A DNA stretch of 64,000 bases from SIG307 sp964609025. Its GTDB lineage: Bacteria; Bacillota; Clostridia; Lachnospirales; Lachnospiraceae. The stretch's first letter is position 1. Each line of letters opens with the position of its first letter. A program made the translations under genes and the position numbers. Positions 23,570-31,714 of this stretch are shown here, one piece after another. The notes beneath the pieces were generated by a model that did no database searches, was not told the origin of the DNA, and saw nothing but the letters and a program-made list of their open reading frames with translations. The DNA lies in assembly GCA_964609025.1 (NCBI GenBank), contig CAZSQM010000016.1, positions 9,267-73,266 of the forward strand, written 5' to 3'.

Positions 23570-23630
23570 AGGGTGTCAAAACACATTTTAATGCGAAGTT
23601 CCGTAATTGAAAGCAACCTTTTGACACCCT
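23570..23630. repeat. Dispersed inverted repeat, copy 1 (GGGTGTCAAAA arms)
   Basis: AGGGTGTCAAAA (23570-23581) and TTTTGACACCCT (23619-23630) are perfect 12-bp arms around a 37-nt centre. The same arms, slightly diverged, occur at 53321-53376, and a single arm at 9317-9329. All are intergenic. Confidence 0.8.
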
Positions 23631-23640
23631 GATTCTGTAC

Positions 23641-23677
23641 GGAAAAACCGCCGCGCGGCTTATGCCGCGCGGCGGTT
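23641..23677 (-). terminator. Intrinsic terminator of hpf
   Basis: AACCGCCGCGCGGC and GCCGCGCGGCGGTT (23646-23677) form a perfect 14-bp GC-rich stem with a 4-nt loop, followed on the minus strand by TTTTT. It lies 43 nt after the hpf stop. Confidence 0.95.
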
Positions 23678-23719
23678 CACTCAAAAGAAGGGGAACGGTG
23701 CGGCCTAGTGCCGCGGGAA

Positions 23720-24247
23720 TCAATACTCCGGTTCAATCAAACCGTACGTATTGCCTTTTCGCTTATACACAACATTGACCTCGTCGGTTTCCGCATTGCG
23801 GAATACAAAGAAGTCATGCCCCAGCAGTTCCATCTGCACACAAGCCTCTTCAATATCCATCGGCTTGATTGCAAACTTCTTGGAACGCACAATTTTAATC
23901 TCATCCTCGGCGCCGGTTTCCTCTTCAAGGAACATCTGGCTGAGTGCCGTTGCCGACTGCTTCTGGTCTACCAGCTTATTCTTATACTTCCTGAGCTGGC
24001 GCTCCAAAACCGCCTCTACCAAATCTATGGACGCGTACATATCGCTGCTTACCTGCTCCGCACGGATAATCGTTCCTTTAATCGGTATGGTAACCTCGAT
24101 ACGCTGTCTGTCCTTTTCCACACTCAGAGTAACATTTACTTCCGTATCCGGTGTAAAATAACGTTCTAACTTGGAGAGCTTATCCACAACCGCCTCTCTC
24201 AATCCGTTTGTAACCTCAATGTTTTTTCCGCTTACCGTATAGTTCAT
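23720..24247 (-). CDS. hpf: Ribosome hibernation promoting factor, long form
   Basis: A 175-residue protein. The N-terminal HPF/RaiA domain starts MNYTVSGKNIEVTNGLREAV with a Lys/Arg-rich face (VEKDRQRIEV). The C-terminal dimerisation domain contains FVFRNAETDEVNVVYKRKGN and GLIEPE, which defines the long form that joins two 70S ribosomes into 100S dimers in stationary phase. Start ATG 24247 has AAAGGAGCTGAGG upstream; the frame is open farther but the upstream part is the leader. It has its own consensus promoter and a strong terminator, so it is a separate unit from secA. Confidence 0.95.
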   Translation of the reverse strand: MNYTVSGKNIEVTNGLREAVVDKLSKLERYFTPDTEVNVTLSVEKDRQRIEVTIPIKGTIIRAEQVSSDMYASIDLVEAVLERQLRKYKNKLVDQKQSATALSQMFLEEETGAEDEIKIVRSKKFAIKPMDIEEACVQMELLGHDFFVFRNAETDEVNVVYKRKGNTYGLIEPEY

Positions 24248-24328
24248 ATGCCTCAGCTCCTTTTCCTGTTTTTCGTTCTGTCTTACAGAAATGAAGCAGC
24301 TCCTTCTCTTCTCCTGCCTCTTGAACAA

Positions 24329-24357
24329 ATTATACCACACTCTCTCCAAAATAACAA
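24329..24357 (-). promoter_or_regulatory. Sigma-A promoter of hpf
   Basis: TTGTTA (24352-24357), 17-bp spacer, perfect TATAAT (24329-24334), giving a leader of about 75 nt. Confidence 0.82.
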
Positions 24358-24812
24358 GTACAACTTGAAAAGAAATATTATATTGTTTGTTTATTTTTAT
24401 CTTTTTTTAAATAATATATACCTTTCTCTTACTGTTTAGTATTTACTGGCAATTACAGAGTGCGATTTTATTTTTTCCAAAAACGCCGTAATTAGAAACT
24501 CTACTCCATTTTTCTCCGCTTTTTGTGATTTTATCACAAATCCCAAAACAAACTTTCGAACTTGACAAGCCTTTTCCCATACCACACTTGTGGTACTTTT
24601 CTGTGCATATTGTGGATAACTTCGTGTATAACTACGTTTCCCGCGTATTTTTTGCCCGTTTTTCTGGGGATAACTTTATTTTTTTCCACAACCTCGTTTT
24701 GGGAATTTCTCCCATACTCGTTTTTCACCGGCACCTATTGTGAAGTTTGCACAAAAGACAAGTTGTCAATACCACTTTAAGATTTTTTTATTTTCTTTAT
24801 TTTCAAAAAACT
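24358..24812. other. AT-rich gene-free stretch with DnaA-box-like cluster and palindromes
   Basis: 455 bp with no gene. It holds a perfect DnaA box TGTGGATAA (24611-24619), 8/9 matches TGGGGATAA (24665-24673) and, reversed, TTTTCCACA (24682-24690), and a 7/9 CGTGTATAA (24623-24631). Two palindromes lie just before them: TTTGTGAT-TTT-ATCACAAA (24522-24540) and TACCACA-CT-TGTGGTA (24580-24595). T/A-rich runs flank both ends. Genes on both sides point the same way, so it is unlikely to be the replication origin. A DnaA-binding or titration site is possible. Confidence 0.55.
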
Positions 24813-25700
24813 CTACCAAGGAAACTGATACGGCTTTCGGTGCTGTAACGTCAGGAACGTATACCCCTCCTCCGTAAGCTGTTTCAGAATATCCGGCAGC
24901 ACCTCTGCCGTCAGATTGCTGCACGGCGAGTCATGTAAGAGAATAATCGGCTGCTCCTGCTCATATACCTCGTCAAAAATGTGCTTTTTAATCGAGTACG
25001 CCGTCGGCGTACCCACGGCATCCTCACCGCTTACGTTCCAGTCATATGCCAAAAAGCCGCGCCGTGCCATCTCCTCCCGCAGTTCTTCCCGAATCGACTT
25101 TATGTACATGTTGTAGCTGCCGCCCGGAAAACGAAAGATGGCCGGGCACTCTCCGAACGCCTCTACAAAGCGGGACGCCAGTTTATCATAGTCCGCCAGA
25201 AACGCATCTACCGAATGATAGATTTTATTGTATTGATGCGTTTCCGTATGCATTCCGAGCATATGCCCTTCCTCTGACGCACGCTTCGCGATTTCAATGC
25301 CCTCCTCCGTCAAATTCTCTCCGATTAAAAAGAATGTGGCACAGGCATTGTATTCCGCAAGCGTATCCAGTATTTTTACCGTATTTTTGCTCGGTCCGTC
25401 GTCAAATGTCAGAAACACTACCTTTTCCGGAAGTTCCTCCTCCGGCACCTTCCCCTTTGCATACAAATACGGGTAGGCTTCCGTCTTGCTGACGATGTCT
25501 TCCTCCCGCTTTTTTCTTTCTGTTCCCTGCCCGTCCGTTTCTGCCGCCGTATTCTCCGCCAGTACATTTTCCAAAAGTTGTTCCGTTTCCGTTACCGCCA
25601 GGTCCCGGCTTTTCGTTTTCCGCAGTCCCTGTACCGCCATGTTTGCAAGCAACAGTGCCATCACTAAAGTTGCACCGCGTACCAGTCTTCGTTTCAGCAT
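24813..25700 (-). CDS. Secreted/anchored polysaccharide deacetylase (NodB fold)
   Basis: A 295-residue protein with a short basic N-terminus and one hydrophobic segment (MLKRRLVRGATLVMALLLAN), so it is secreted or membrane-anchored. A charged linker follows (about residues 30-80), then a carbohydrate esterase 4 domain: VFLTFDDGPS (catalytic/metal Asp pair), GMHTETHQ (metal His pair, HxxxH), FRFPGGSYN and ILLHDSP near the end. It should remove N-acetyl groups from peptidoglycan or another surface polymer. The ATG lies right after the purE terminator U-tract, leaving only GGGG of the terminator stem as a possible ribosome site. No separate promoter fits, so it may depend on readthrough from purE. 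Confidence 0.88.
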   Translation of the reverse strand: MLKRRLVRGATLVMALLLANMAVQGLRKTKSRDLAVTETEQLLENVLAENTAAETDGQGTERKKREEDIVSKTEAYPYLYAKGKVPEEELPEKVVFLTFDDGPSKNTVKILDTLAEYNACATFFLIGENLTEEGIEIAKRASEEGHMLGMHTETHQYNKIYHSVDAFLADYDKLASRFVEAFGECPAIFRFPGGSYNMYIKSIREELREEMARRGFLAYDWNVSGEDAVGTPTAYSIKKHIFDEVYEQEQPIILLHDSPCSNLTAEVLPDILKQLTEEGYTFLTLQHRKPYQFPW

Positions 25701-25748
25701 AAAAATGCCCCGCCGCGCTTTGTTATTTCATCTTATGCGCGGCAGGGC
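25701..25748 (-). terminator. Terminator between purE and the deacetylase
   Basis: On the minus strand GCCCTGCCGCGC and GCGCGGCGGGGC (25707-25748) form a 12-bp stem with one mismatch, followed by ATTTTT (25701-25706). The deacetylase ATG starts at the next base, so the terminator doubles as its leader. Confidence 0.82.
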
Positions 25749-25809
25749 CGTCCTCTGAACAGCGGATATTAAGTTACGAAAAGTTTCTATCCGGCACCGC
25801 TGTTTTGCA

Positions 25810-26322
25810 TTACATCTCTTTCAAATAGGTTTCGTAGCCGACGCGCTCAATCTTTTCCTTCTTTTTCTCAACACCGGCCTTTAATTCTTCTTTGTACGCT
25901 TCGATTTTCGCAAGCAGGGTATCGTCCGAAACCGCTAACATCTTTGCCGCAAGAATACCGGCATTCTGTGCGCCGTCGATTGCCACCGTCGCTACCGGGA
26001 TGCCGGACGGCATCTGTACGATGGAATACAGAGAATCCACACCGCTTAAGGTCTTTGTATGAATCGGTACGCCGATGACCGGAAGCGGGAAAATAGCCGC
26101 GCACATTCCCGGAAGATGCGCCGCACCGCCTGCGCCCGCAATAATCACCTTAAAGCCCTTTTCCTTCGCCGTCTTCGCATAATCAAAGAACGTATCCGGC
26201 ATACGGTGTGCGGAAATTACCGTAACCTCGTAAGAAATTCCAAACTTGTCCAACATCTGCGCGGCTTTGCTCATTACCGGCAAATCCGAATCACTGCCCA
26301 TTACAATTCCAACCTGTGCCAT
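25810..26322 (-). CDS. purE: N5-CAIR mutase PurE
   Basis: A 170-residue class I PurE that moves the carboxyl group of N5-CAIR to give CAIR in purine synthesis. Motifs: VGIVMGSDSDLPVMSKA at the N-terminus, VISAHRMPD (catalytic His), IIAGAGGAAHLPGM, PVIGVPIHTKTLSGVDSL and MPSGIPVAT. The length is normal, and a charged C-terminal tail (VEKKKEKIERV) extends the core. It stands alone here, without purK or other pur genes. It has its own promoter overlapping the end of the upstream aminopeptidase gene and a terminator after it. Confidence 0.97.
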   Translation of the reverse strand: MAQVGIVMGSDSDLPVMSKAAQMLDKFGISYEVTVISAHRMPDTFFDYAKTAKEKGFKVIIAGAGGAAHLPGMCAAIFPLPVIGVPIHTKTLSGVDSLYSIVQMPSGIPVATVAIDGAQNAGILAAKMLAVSDDTLLAKIEAYKEELKAGVEKKKEKIERVGYETYLKEM

Positions 26323-26354
26323 TTGTTTCCGCCTTTCTCATTTTGTTTTTTCCT

Positions 26355-26383
26355 ATGGTAGCATACCCTTTTTAAAAATGCAA
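26355..26383 (-). promoter_or_regulatory. Promoter of purE
   Basis: TTGCAT (26378-26383), 17-bp spacer, TACCAT (26355-26360) on the minus strand, starting at the base after the aminopeptidase stop codon. The -10 is moderate (4/6). No PRPP or guanine riboswitch is seen in the short leader. Confidence 0.6.
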
Positions 26384-28453
26384 CTAATTTTCCAGCGCCT
26401 CGTTTAACAGTTCCGTTCCCTTCAGCACAAAACGACCGTCTTTCACAATCGCAATCTTTGTTCCGTCCGCACAGAGCGCCGTAATCTCTCCCAGTTCGTC
26501 ATACGGTATCGTGATATCCGTATGACATTGAAAGTACGCCTTCTCCGGCGCAGTCTTACGAAGTGCCGAGCACTCGTTTTCCCTCGCTACAATTTCCTTG
26601 CCGTCCGGATTGTAGACCTTGTGATCCTCGCTGTGGGAATAGCATGTATCCCCTATCGCAAAATGCGGACCGGTTTTCTCCGCAATCAGAATCGGCAGCA
26701 CTTCCGCAATATGATACTTCTTTCCCATCGTATAGGCCACGGTATTGGTACCGATGGCAAACTCGCCGAGCGGAAGCCAGTCACGGTTTTTCAAAAGATT
26801 TTCGCGGATAAACCGCTCGTTTTCCTCTTTCGAAGCATAGTTTTCGCAGGAGTACCCCACAGTTTTGCCGTCCGCAAAAACAATCTCCAGATTCTTATAT
26901 TCCGTACTGCCCAGAAAAACACCGGAAACATGAAGCGTGCCGTTCGTGCCGGCAAGCACCGGAGAGGTAAACACCTCCCCCGCCGGAATATTGACGTCGG
27001 CGGTACAGTTTTCAAAAATCGTTTCCTTTTCCGGGTCGTTCAGCCTCCAAAGCTGCACCGTAATATCCGTGCGGTTCTCCCCTCTGCCGGTCACACGAAC
27101 TGCCTGCGCCCTGTCCAGGGCGTCAATCATACATTGCTGCACCTTGCGGTAGACTTCATTGTCCAGACGATTTACGCGAAGCGTTTCTTCAAAAATCTCC
27201 GGGAACTTTTCCCCGATCGACGGCAGCGGATAAGCCACAATCGTAAAGGAGGTCTTATCCGACGGAATATACTGCTCCGCCAGTTCTCCCGCTCTGCCCA
27301 TAAACTCCACCTTCAGCCGCTGCTGCCGTTTGTCAAGCCGAATTGCTTCTTTGGCGTTTACCGGCAACGGCAGCCGTTCCCCGAACGTTTCCTGCACCAA
27401 CGGTCCCGCATAACGCGCCAGTTGTTCCTTTTTCTCCTCATACACACGACGCAGCGCCGTTTCCTTCCGCAGATACCACTGCTTATCCGCAAGCAGGCCT
27501 TCGTCGTTGCGGTGGTCGTAATCATACTGAAGGTTCACGTTCGTTACCGTATACCCCGCTTTTCTGGCATGCCGTCCGCCCGCAGGCGTGCGTACCGCCG
27601 TTACCGAAAGTCCCTCCTGTTCCAGTAGAGAAATGACCTCCTTCATAATGCGTTCAAAACCGATGGCATAGCGCAGCCCTACTGCCTGCCCTTTGGTTAA
27701 CGGCACGCGCATCACCTGGAACCCGCGCAGATAGCCGCCTACAACATTTTCTGCCGCCGCCCGGATTTTTTCCTCGGAAAGACCGTTTAGAAACTCCGCC
27801 ACCCCGAACTCGTTTTCCGTAATATACTCGCCGTAGCGGTACAGATAGCGCAAATCCGAACCGTCCGCCTCCAGAATAATATCCTTCGCAAAGGTATAGC
27901 CGGTATCAAACTGTTCCCGTATCCTCCACTCCGCAAACAACTCCGCATTGTCCGTTTCAAAGGAATACAACGCCTCGCGGCACTCCTTAAAGGTGTATTC
28001 GCAAAAGTCCTCAAAATAATTGTACAGCTCAATAAAAAGCTCCGCCGTCATGACAACCGACAGCCGGTTGCCCTCCGCCGCATAAAATATCTGGTTGTTG
28101 AGCTTCGCGGCAAGGTAGGAAAGCAGCCTGCCGTACTTCTTTCCGAACAGCTTTCCCGTATAAACCGGATTGGAAAAACTCCCGACATAGCCCGCCGGAA
28201 GCACCTCTGCATAAAGCTCGTCAAACAGTTCTTTGTACTGCTCCATAGAATACCCCGAAAGCCCGCCGCCGCTTACCTTTTCCGCATAAGAAAAAACGGA
28301 GAGAAGCTTTTTTGCCTGTGCTGCAAAATAGGCCCGAAACTCCTCCGGTACGGTCTGCTCCGTTAACATCAGTCTAAGCCGCTCCGTACAAAGCTGCCAT
28401 CTTTCTCCGATTTCCTCCCACTCTTCTTCCCAATTTTCCTTCCAATCTTCCAT
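26384..28453 (-). CDS. M29-type metallo-aminopeptidase with N-terminal extension
   Basis: A 689-residue protein. The C-terminal part (about 320-689) looks like an M29 (AmpS/PepS/aminopeptidase T) domain: TADVNIPAGEVFTSPV (metal Glu), LGEFAIGTN (Glu), and an EKTGPHFAIGDTC block followed by SHSEDHKVYN, where the metal His and Asp fall. The N-terminal 300 residues are acidic and helical (opens MEDWKENWEEEWEEIGERW) and match nothing I recognise, so the protein is much longer than the usual 370-410. It should trim N-terminal residues from peptides in the cytoplasm. It is the last gene of a six-gene run. The role of the extension is unknown. Confidence 0.78.
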   Translation of the reverse strand: MEDWKENWEEEWEEIGERWQLCTERLRLMLTEQTVPEEFRAYFAAQAKKLLSVFSYAEKVSGGGLSGYSMEQYKELFDELYAEVLPAGYVGSFSNPVYTGKLFGKKYGRLLSYLAAKLNNQIFYAAEGNRLSVVMTAELFIELYNYFEDFCEYTFKECREALYSFETDNAELFAEWRIREQFDTGYTFAKDIILEADGSDLRYLYRYGEYITENEFGVAEFLNGLSEEKIRAAAENVVGGYLRGFQVMRVPLTKGQAVGLRYAIGFERIMKEVISLLEQEGLSVTAVRTPAGGRHARKAGYTVTNVNLQYDYDHRNDEGLLADKQWYLRKETALRRVYEEKKEQLARYAGPLVQETFGERLPLPVNAKEAIRLDKRQQRLKVEFMGRAGELAEQYIPSDKTSFTIVAYPLPSIGEKFPEIFEETLRVNRLDNEVYRKVQQCMIDALDRAQAVRVTGRGENRTDITVQLWRLNDPEKETIFENCTADVNIPAGEVFTSPVLAGTNGTLHVSGVFLGSTEYKNLEIVFADGKTVGYSCENYASKEENERFIRENLLKNRDWLPLGEFAIGTNTVAYTMGKKYHIAEVLPILIAEKTGPHFAIGDTCYSHSEDHKVYNPDGKEIVARENECSALRKTAPEKAYFQCHTDITIPYDELGEITALCADGTKIAIVKDGRFVLKGTELLNEALEN

Positions 28454-28468
28454 ACTGCTTCCTTTCCT

Positions 28469-28813
28469 TTAAAAACGTATTCCCGTGATATAAAGACAAA
28501 ACAGCAAAACAAACAACCCGCCTGACGACAAAAGCCCCGCAAACGGCAGTTTCGTGTATACGTCCCGTTCCCTCAGTCCCTGTAAGGAGAGGCAGAACGC
28601 AACCGCACAGACCACGGCAACCGCCAGACCGATAACGCCGATAAAATTTCCCGCCGCACCGCCTGCCGCGGCGGATATGATACAAAGAACAAGAAAGGTA
28701 AGAACACAGAGCATTGCCAGCACAAACCCGGCCGTTCCTTTTCCGGAACGTCTTCTGCTGTGAAAATGCATACTGTCCCGCTCCCGGCGGCGGGAAAAGA
28801 ATCCGTCCTTCAT
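28469..28813 (-). CDS. Small membrane protein of unknown function
   Basis: A 114-residue protein that opens with a strongly basic segment (MKDGFFSRRRERD, then HFHSRRRSGKG) followed by three hydrophobic helices. The Arg-rich start suggests a cytoplasmic N-terminus. It resembles short Lachnospiraceae proteins of no assigned function (DUF6142-like; from memory only). The start is fixed by an ATGA overlap with the VanZ-like gene (stop 28810-28812). AGGAGG lies 10 nt upstream. Its operon position between a VanZ-like protein and an aminopeptidase gives no clear role. Confidence 0.75.
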   Translation of the reverse strand: MKDGFFSRRRERDSMHFHSRRRSGKGTAGFVLAMLCVLTFLVLCIISAAAGGAAGNFIGVIGLAVAVVCAVAFCLSLQGLRERDVYTKLPFAGLLSSGGLFVLLFCLYITGIRF

Positions 28814-29262
28814 CGCTTTCCATTCCTCCTTCCGAAAATCAGAAAATAACACCAGTATCCCAAAATACCGCCAAGCGTATTCAGAATCAAATCATCTACG
28901 TCAAACGCACCGGTTCTCGTAATAAGCTGAATCGTTTCTGCGGAAAGACTTAACAAAAACGTTTTCAAGAAAACCTTTACGGTATTCTGCCTGCGCTCCG
29001 AAACCAGCGGAAGCAGCCACCCGAAGGGCATAAATGCCGCGATATTTCCGCCGATATTGATTAGCACATAGGAATACCCAACCTTGTCGATGTAGGTGAG
29101 TCCCCGCCGGATTTCCAAAAACGGTTTCAGATTATACCGATACCCCATTTCCTCCGTCCGCCCGTAGCTGCTGCTGAAAAAGAGCAGATAGGCCAGCAGC
29201 AGAAGATAGGCCAGAAATACCAGAATCGCAACAATGCGAACCGTTTCTTTTTTTCTTTCCAC
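28810..29262 (-). CDS. VanZ-like membrane protein
   Basis: A 150-residue protein with about four membrane helices and the VanZ-family pattern: NLKPFLEI near the first loop, VLINIGGNIAAFMPFGWLLP and FDVDDLILNTLGGILGYW near the C-terminus. VanZ itself lowers teicoplanin sensitivity; most relatives are of unknown function in the cell envelope. Start taken as GTG 29262, 6 nt after AGGAGG; reading further upstream would run into the end of the ATPase gene. The end overlaps the next gene by 4 bases. Confidence 0.85.
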   Translation of the reverse strand: MERKKETVRIVAILVFLAYLLLLAYLLFFSSSYGRTEEMGYRYNLKPFLEIRRGLTYIDKVGYSYVLINIGGNIAAFMPFGWLLPLVSERRQNTVKVFLKTFLLSLSAETIQLITRTGAFDVDDLILNTLGGILGYWCYFLIFGRRNGKR

Positions 29263-29293
29263 CGCATACCTCCTCCTTTCTTTTTGTCTTTCG

Positions 29294-31714
29294 CTAATAC
29301 CGGCTGCCGTGGCAGACAAGATAAATAATCTGATACCGTTTCGACGCTTCCCGAAGGAAATCCAGAGCGCGCTTTAACTTTTCTTCATCCAGATTGACAA
29401 AAGGGTCGTCTAAAATCAAAAACGGCTGTTCCTCCGCAAAGAGCGCGTCCACCAGGGCAAACCGCATACAAAGCCCCAGCAAATCCCGCACTCCCGTGCT
29501 GAAATACCCCAGTTCTTTTCCTTCGCCGTATGCCGACACCCGGATATCCAGATTCGTATCGACATCCATGCCGCCGAAACGCTCCCCCGCATTTTTTTCA
29601 AAATCCGCCCCGCCAAGCAGGGTCAGATACTTCTGAAAGCTCTGCATCAGTCCCTTCATGTAACGGGAAGAAAAACGCTCCTTTGCCGTCTTTAAGCACT
29701 TCATGGTTTCCGTAACGAAAAAGTGCTCCCGCTTCCTTGTATCAAGCTCTCCGTTCAACTGTAAAAGCTTTTCCTCGTATTCCGTGCGCCCTTCGGCTTC
29801 CTCCTCAAAGGCTTCCGCCCGGTCGCGGCAGTCCCGTTCCTCCGCGTCCAGCAAGGCAATCCGCTCCGTAATTTCCCGTTCCTTTCTCTGCAATTCCGCA
29901 AAGCCGACTTCCGGCGGCGTCAGATGACAGAACTCCTCCGGCGGATTCTCCCGCTCAAATTGTACCCGCTTTTCGGAGGCTTCTGCAAGTTCTTCCGAAA
30001 ATCTCAGAAAATCTCTGGTACGGTTCTCCAGCAGAGAAAGCCCGGCCGCAATCTCTTCCCCCTCCATGCCGTGTTTTCGCAACAGCTGTTCGCTGCGGGA
30101 AAGGAGTTCCCGTTTCCGCTCCAGACACCGCGCGTAATTCTCACTTTTTTCCGAAAGCTGTCGGTACTCCCGCACACGGTCGGACAAAAGATAAAGTGCC
30201 TCCGTCATATCCGCACCTTCTTCCTTGCCGCACTGTTTGAGAAGCGCTCTGCCCCGTTCTCCCTGTTTTTCACAGACTTCTAACTCAAACAGTGCCTCCC
30301 GCTTTTGCTCTGCCGCCTCATACTGCTTCTTTTTCCGGCGTGCTGCCGCCGCAAGTGCAAAGCCGCCGCCCGCTGCCGTCAGAGCAGCGCCCAGTGCAAA
30401 ACACAGCGGCAATTTTGACATTCCCGGTTTCTGACCGTCTGTCCCCGTGTTCTCCTGTGCTCCGGAAACAGCCGTTTCGATCAAACCGTGTCCGCCCGCT
30501 GCCCCGGAAGCGCTCACAACCGCGCCTATTCCGAGGACCGCCGCCGTAAGAAAAAGCACAACCGCCCAAAGCATGCAGACCTTCCGCGCCTTTCCCGCGC
30601 TCTGTTCCTCCTGCTTGGCCTGCCCGCACAGCGCCTTTGCTTTAGCCGACTGCTCTTTATTTTCCTTTTCCCTTTGCAGGCACTCCTGCACTGCTTCCGT
30701 CTGCGGTGCGCCGTAAGGAAAGGCCTCACGCAGAGCAGTCAGGCGCGTCCGTTCCCGTTCCTCCATCCGGTAGGAACGCAGTTCGCCGGACAATGCCGCC
30801 GCTTCCTCTGCATCCCGCCTGCACTGCTGTAATACTTCCAGCTCCGGCATCTCTGCCCGAAACAGGCCTTTTATGCCTTCTTGCTGCTGTCGTAACCGTT
30901 CTTCCCGCTGGCAAAGCTCTCCGTAATGCCGCTTTTTTGCAAGCAGTGCTTCATAGCCTGCCGCCGCTTCCAGTCTGCTCCGGCATTCCGTAAGCGCCTT
31001 CCCGCATTCTCTCTTTTCCGCTGCCAGCTTCCGTTCCTTTTCCCGCCACGGCTTCGCGTTCTCCTCTTTCCGGCGGCAGTTTTCCAGATGTGCCTCCGCA
31101 TCCGAAATACTGCGGTTCAATTCCGCCACATAGCCCTTTTCATCCTTCTGGCGGTCGGGGATATACTTTTTCCTTAACTCGTCCAACTCCTGGTACGCTT
31201 TATCGAAATTACCGCTTTCCTCGTCCCCTTCCGCAATCCGTCCGAGCTTTCTGCCGATACTGTCGTTCATGCCGCTGCCGGATATTTTGTTCTGCGGAAG
31301 GTAGGTACTGCGGGAATAAGCTTCCTTGTCCAGTCCGAATAATTCCTTGCCAAGCTCTGACGAAAAATCCCCGGACTCTAAATTGGTAGCAAGATCAACC
31401 AGCCGGAACGTATCATCGGCTTCTTTCGCACCAAAGGTACGCTCTGCCCTGTATTCCTTTCCATTTGCCTCAAAAATCAGATAGCCGCCCATTTTGCCGC
31501 CCTGCCACGGCTTATATTTACGCCGTTCCGCATCCTCTAACTTCGTCCGGCTGCCCGCCGACGGCATCCCGTAAAGCATGGCGCGGACAAAGGCCGCAAA
31601 GGTACTCTTTCCCCAGCCGTTTTCCTTGCAGATTACCGTAAGCCCCTCGGTAAAATCAAAGGTAACGTCCTGCAATTTCCCGAAACTGCCGATATAACAT
31701 TGCTTTAAAAGCAT
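29294..31714 (-). CDS. SMC-like ATPase, YhaN/SbcC-type, with central membrane hairpin
   Basis: An 806-residue ATPase. The N-terminal half-site begins MLLKQCYIGSFGKLQDVTFD, with Walker A ENGWGKST (31-38), where the usual GxNGxGKS opening Gly is Glu. Coiled-coil arms run from about 160 to 375 and 465 to 690. Two hydrophobic helices (about 379-402 and 435-459) interrupt the coiled coil where SbcC has its zinc hook. Then come signature TGVRDLLGL and Walker B FLILDDPFVNLDEE near the end. With the nuclease gene next to it (10-base overlap) it should form a YhaN-YhaO/SbcCD-like complex, here tied to the membrane. The DNA substrate is unknown. Confidence 0.87.
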   Translation of the reverse strand: MLLKQCYIGSFGKLQDVTFDFTEGLTVICKENGWGKSTFAAFVRAMLYGMPSAGSRTKLEDAERRKYKPWQGGKMGGYLIFEANGKEYRAERTFGAKEADDTFRLVDLATNLESGDFSSELGKELFGLDKEAYSRSTYLPQNKISGSGMNDSIGRKLGRIAEGDEESGNFDKAYQELDELRKKYIPDRQKDEKGYVAELNRSISDAEAHLENCRRKEENAKPWREKERKLAAEKRECGKALTECRSRLEAAAGYEALLAKKRHYGELCQREERLRQQQEGIKGLFRAEMPELEVLQQCRRDAEEAAALSGELRSYRMEERERTRLTALREAFPYGAPQTEAVQECLQREKENKEQSAKAKALCGQAKQEEQSAGKARKVCMLWAVVLFLTAAVLGIGAVVSASGAAGGHGLIETAVSGAQENTGTDGQKPGMSKLPLCFALGAALTAAGGGFALAAAARRKKKQYEAAEQKREALFELEVCEKQGERGRALLKQCGKEEGADMTEALYLLSDRVREYRQLSEKSENYARCLERKRELLSRSEQLLRKHGMEGEEIAAGLSLLENRTRDFLRFSEELAEASEKRVQFERENPPEEFCHLTPPEVGFAELQRKEREITERIALLDAEERDCRDRAEAFEEEAEGRTEYEEKLLQLNGELDTRKREHFFVTETMKCLKTAKERFSSRYMKGLMQSFQKYLTLLGGADFEKNAGERFGGMDVDTNLDIRVSAYGEGKELGYFSTGVRDLLGLCMRFALVDALFAEEQPFLILDDPFVNLDEEKLKRALDFLREASKRYQIIYLVCHGSRY

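Noticed and set aside
24358..24812. Replication origin oriC
   Set aside because: DnaA-like boxes and AT-rich DNA are present, but genes on both sides run in the same direction and dnaA, dnaN or other origin genes are absent.
26522..27628. Plus-strand frame of 368 codons over the aminopeptidase
   Set aside because: It is antisense to the metal-binding motifs of the aminopeptidase and has Arg/His/Phe-rich composition without motifs.
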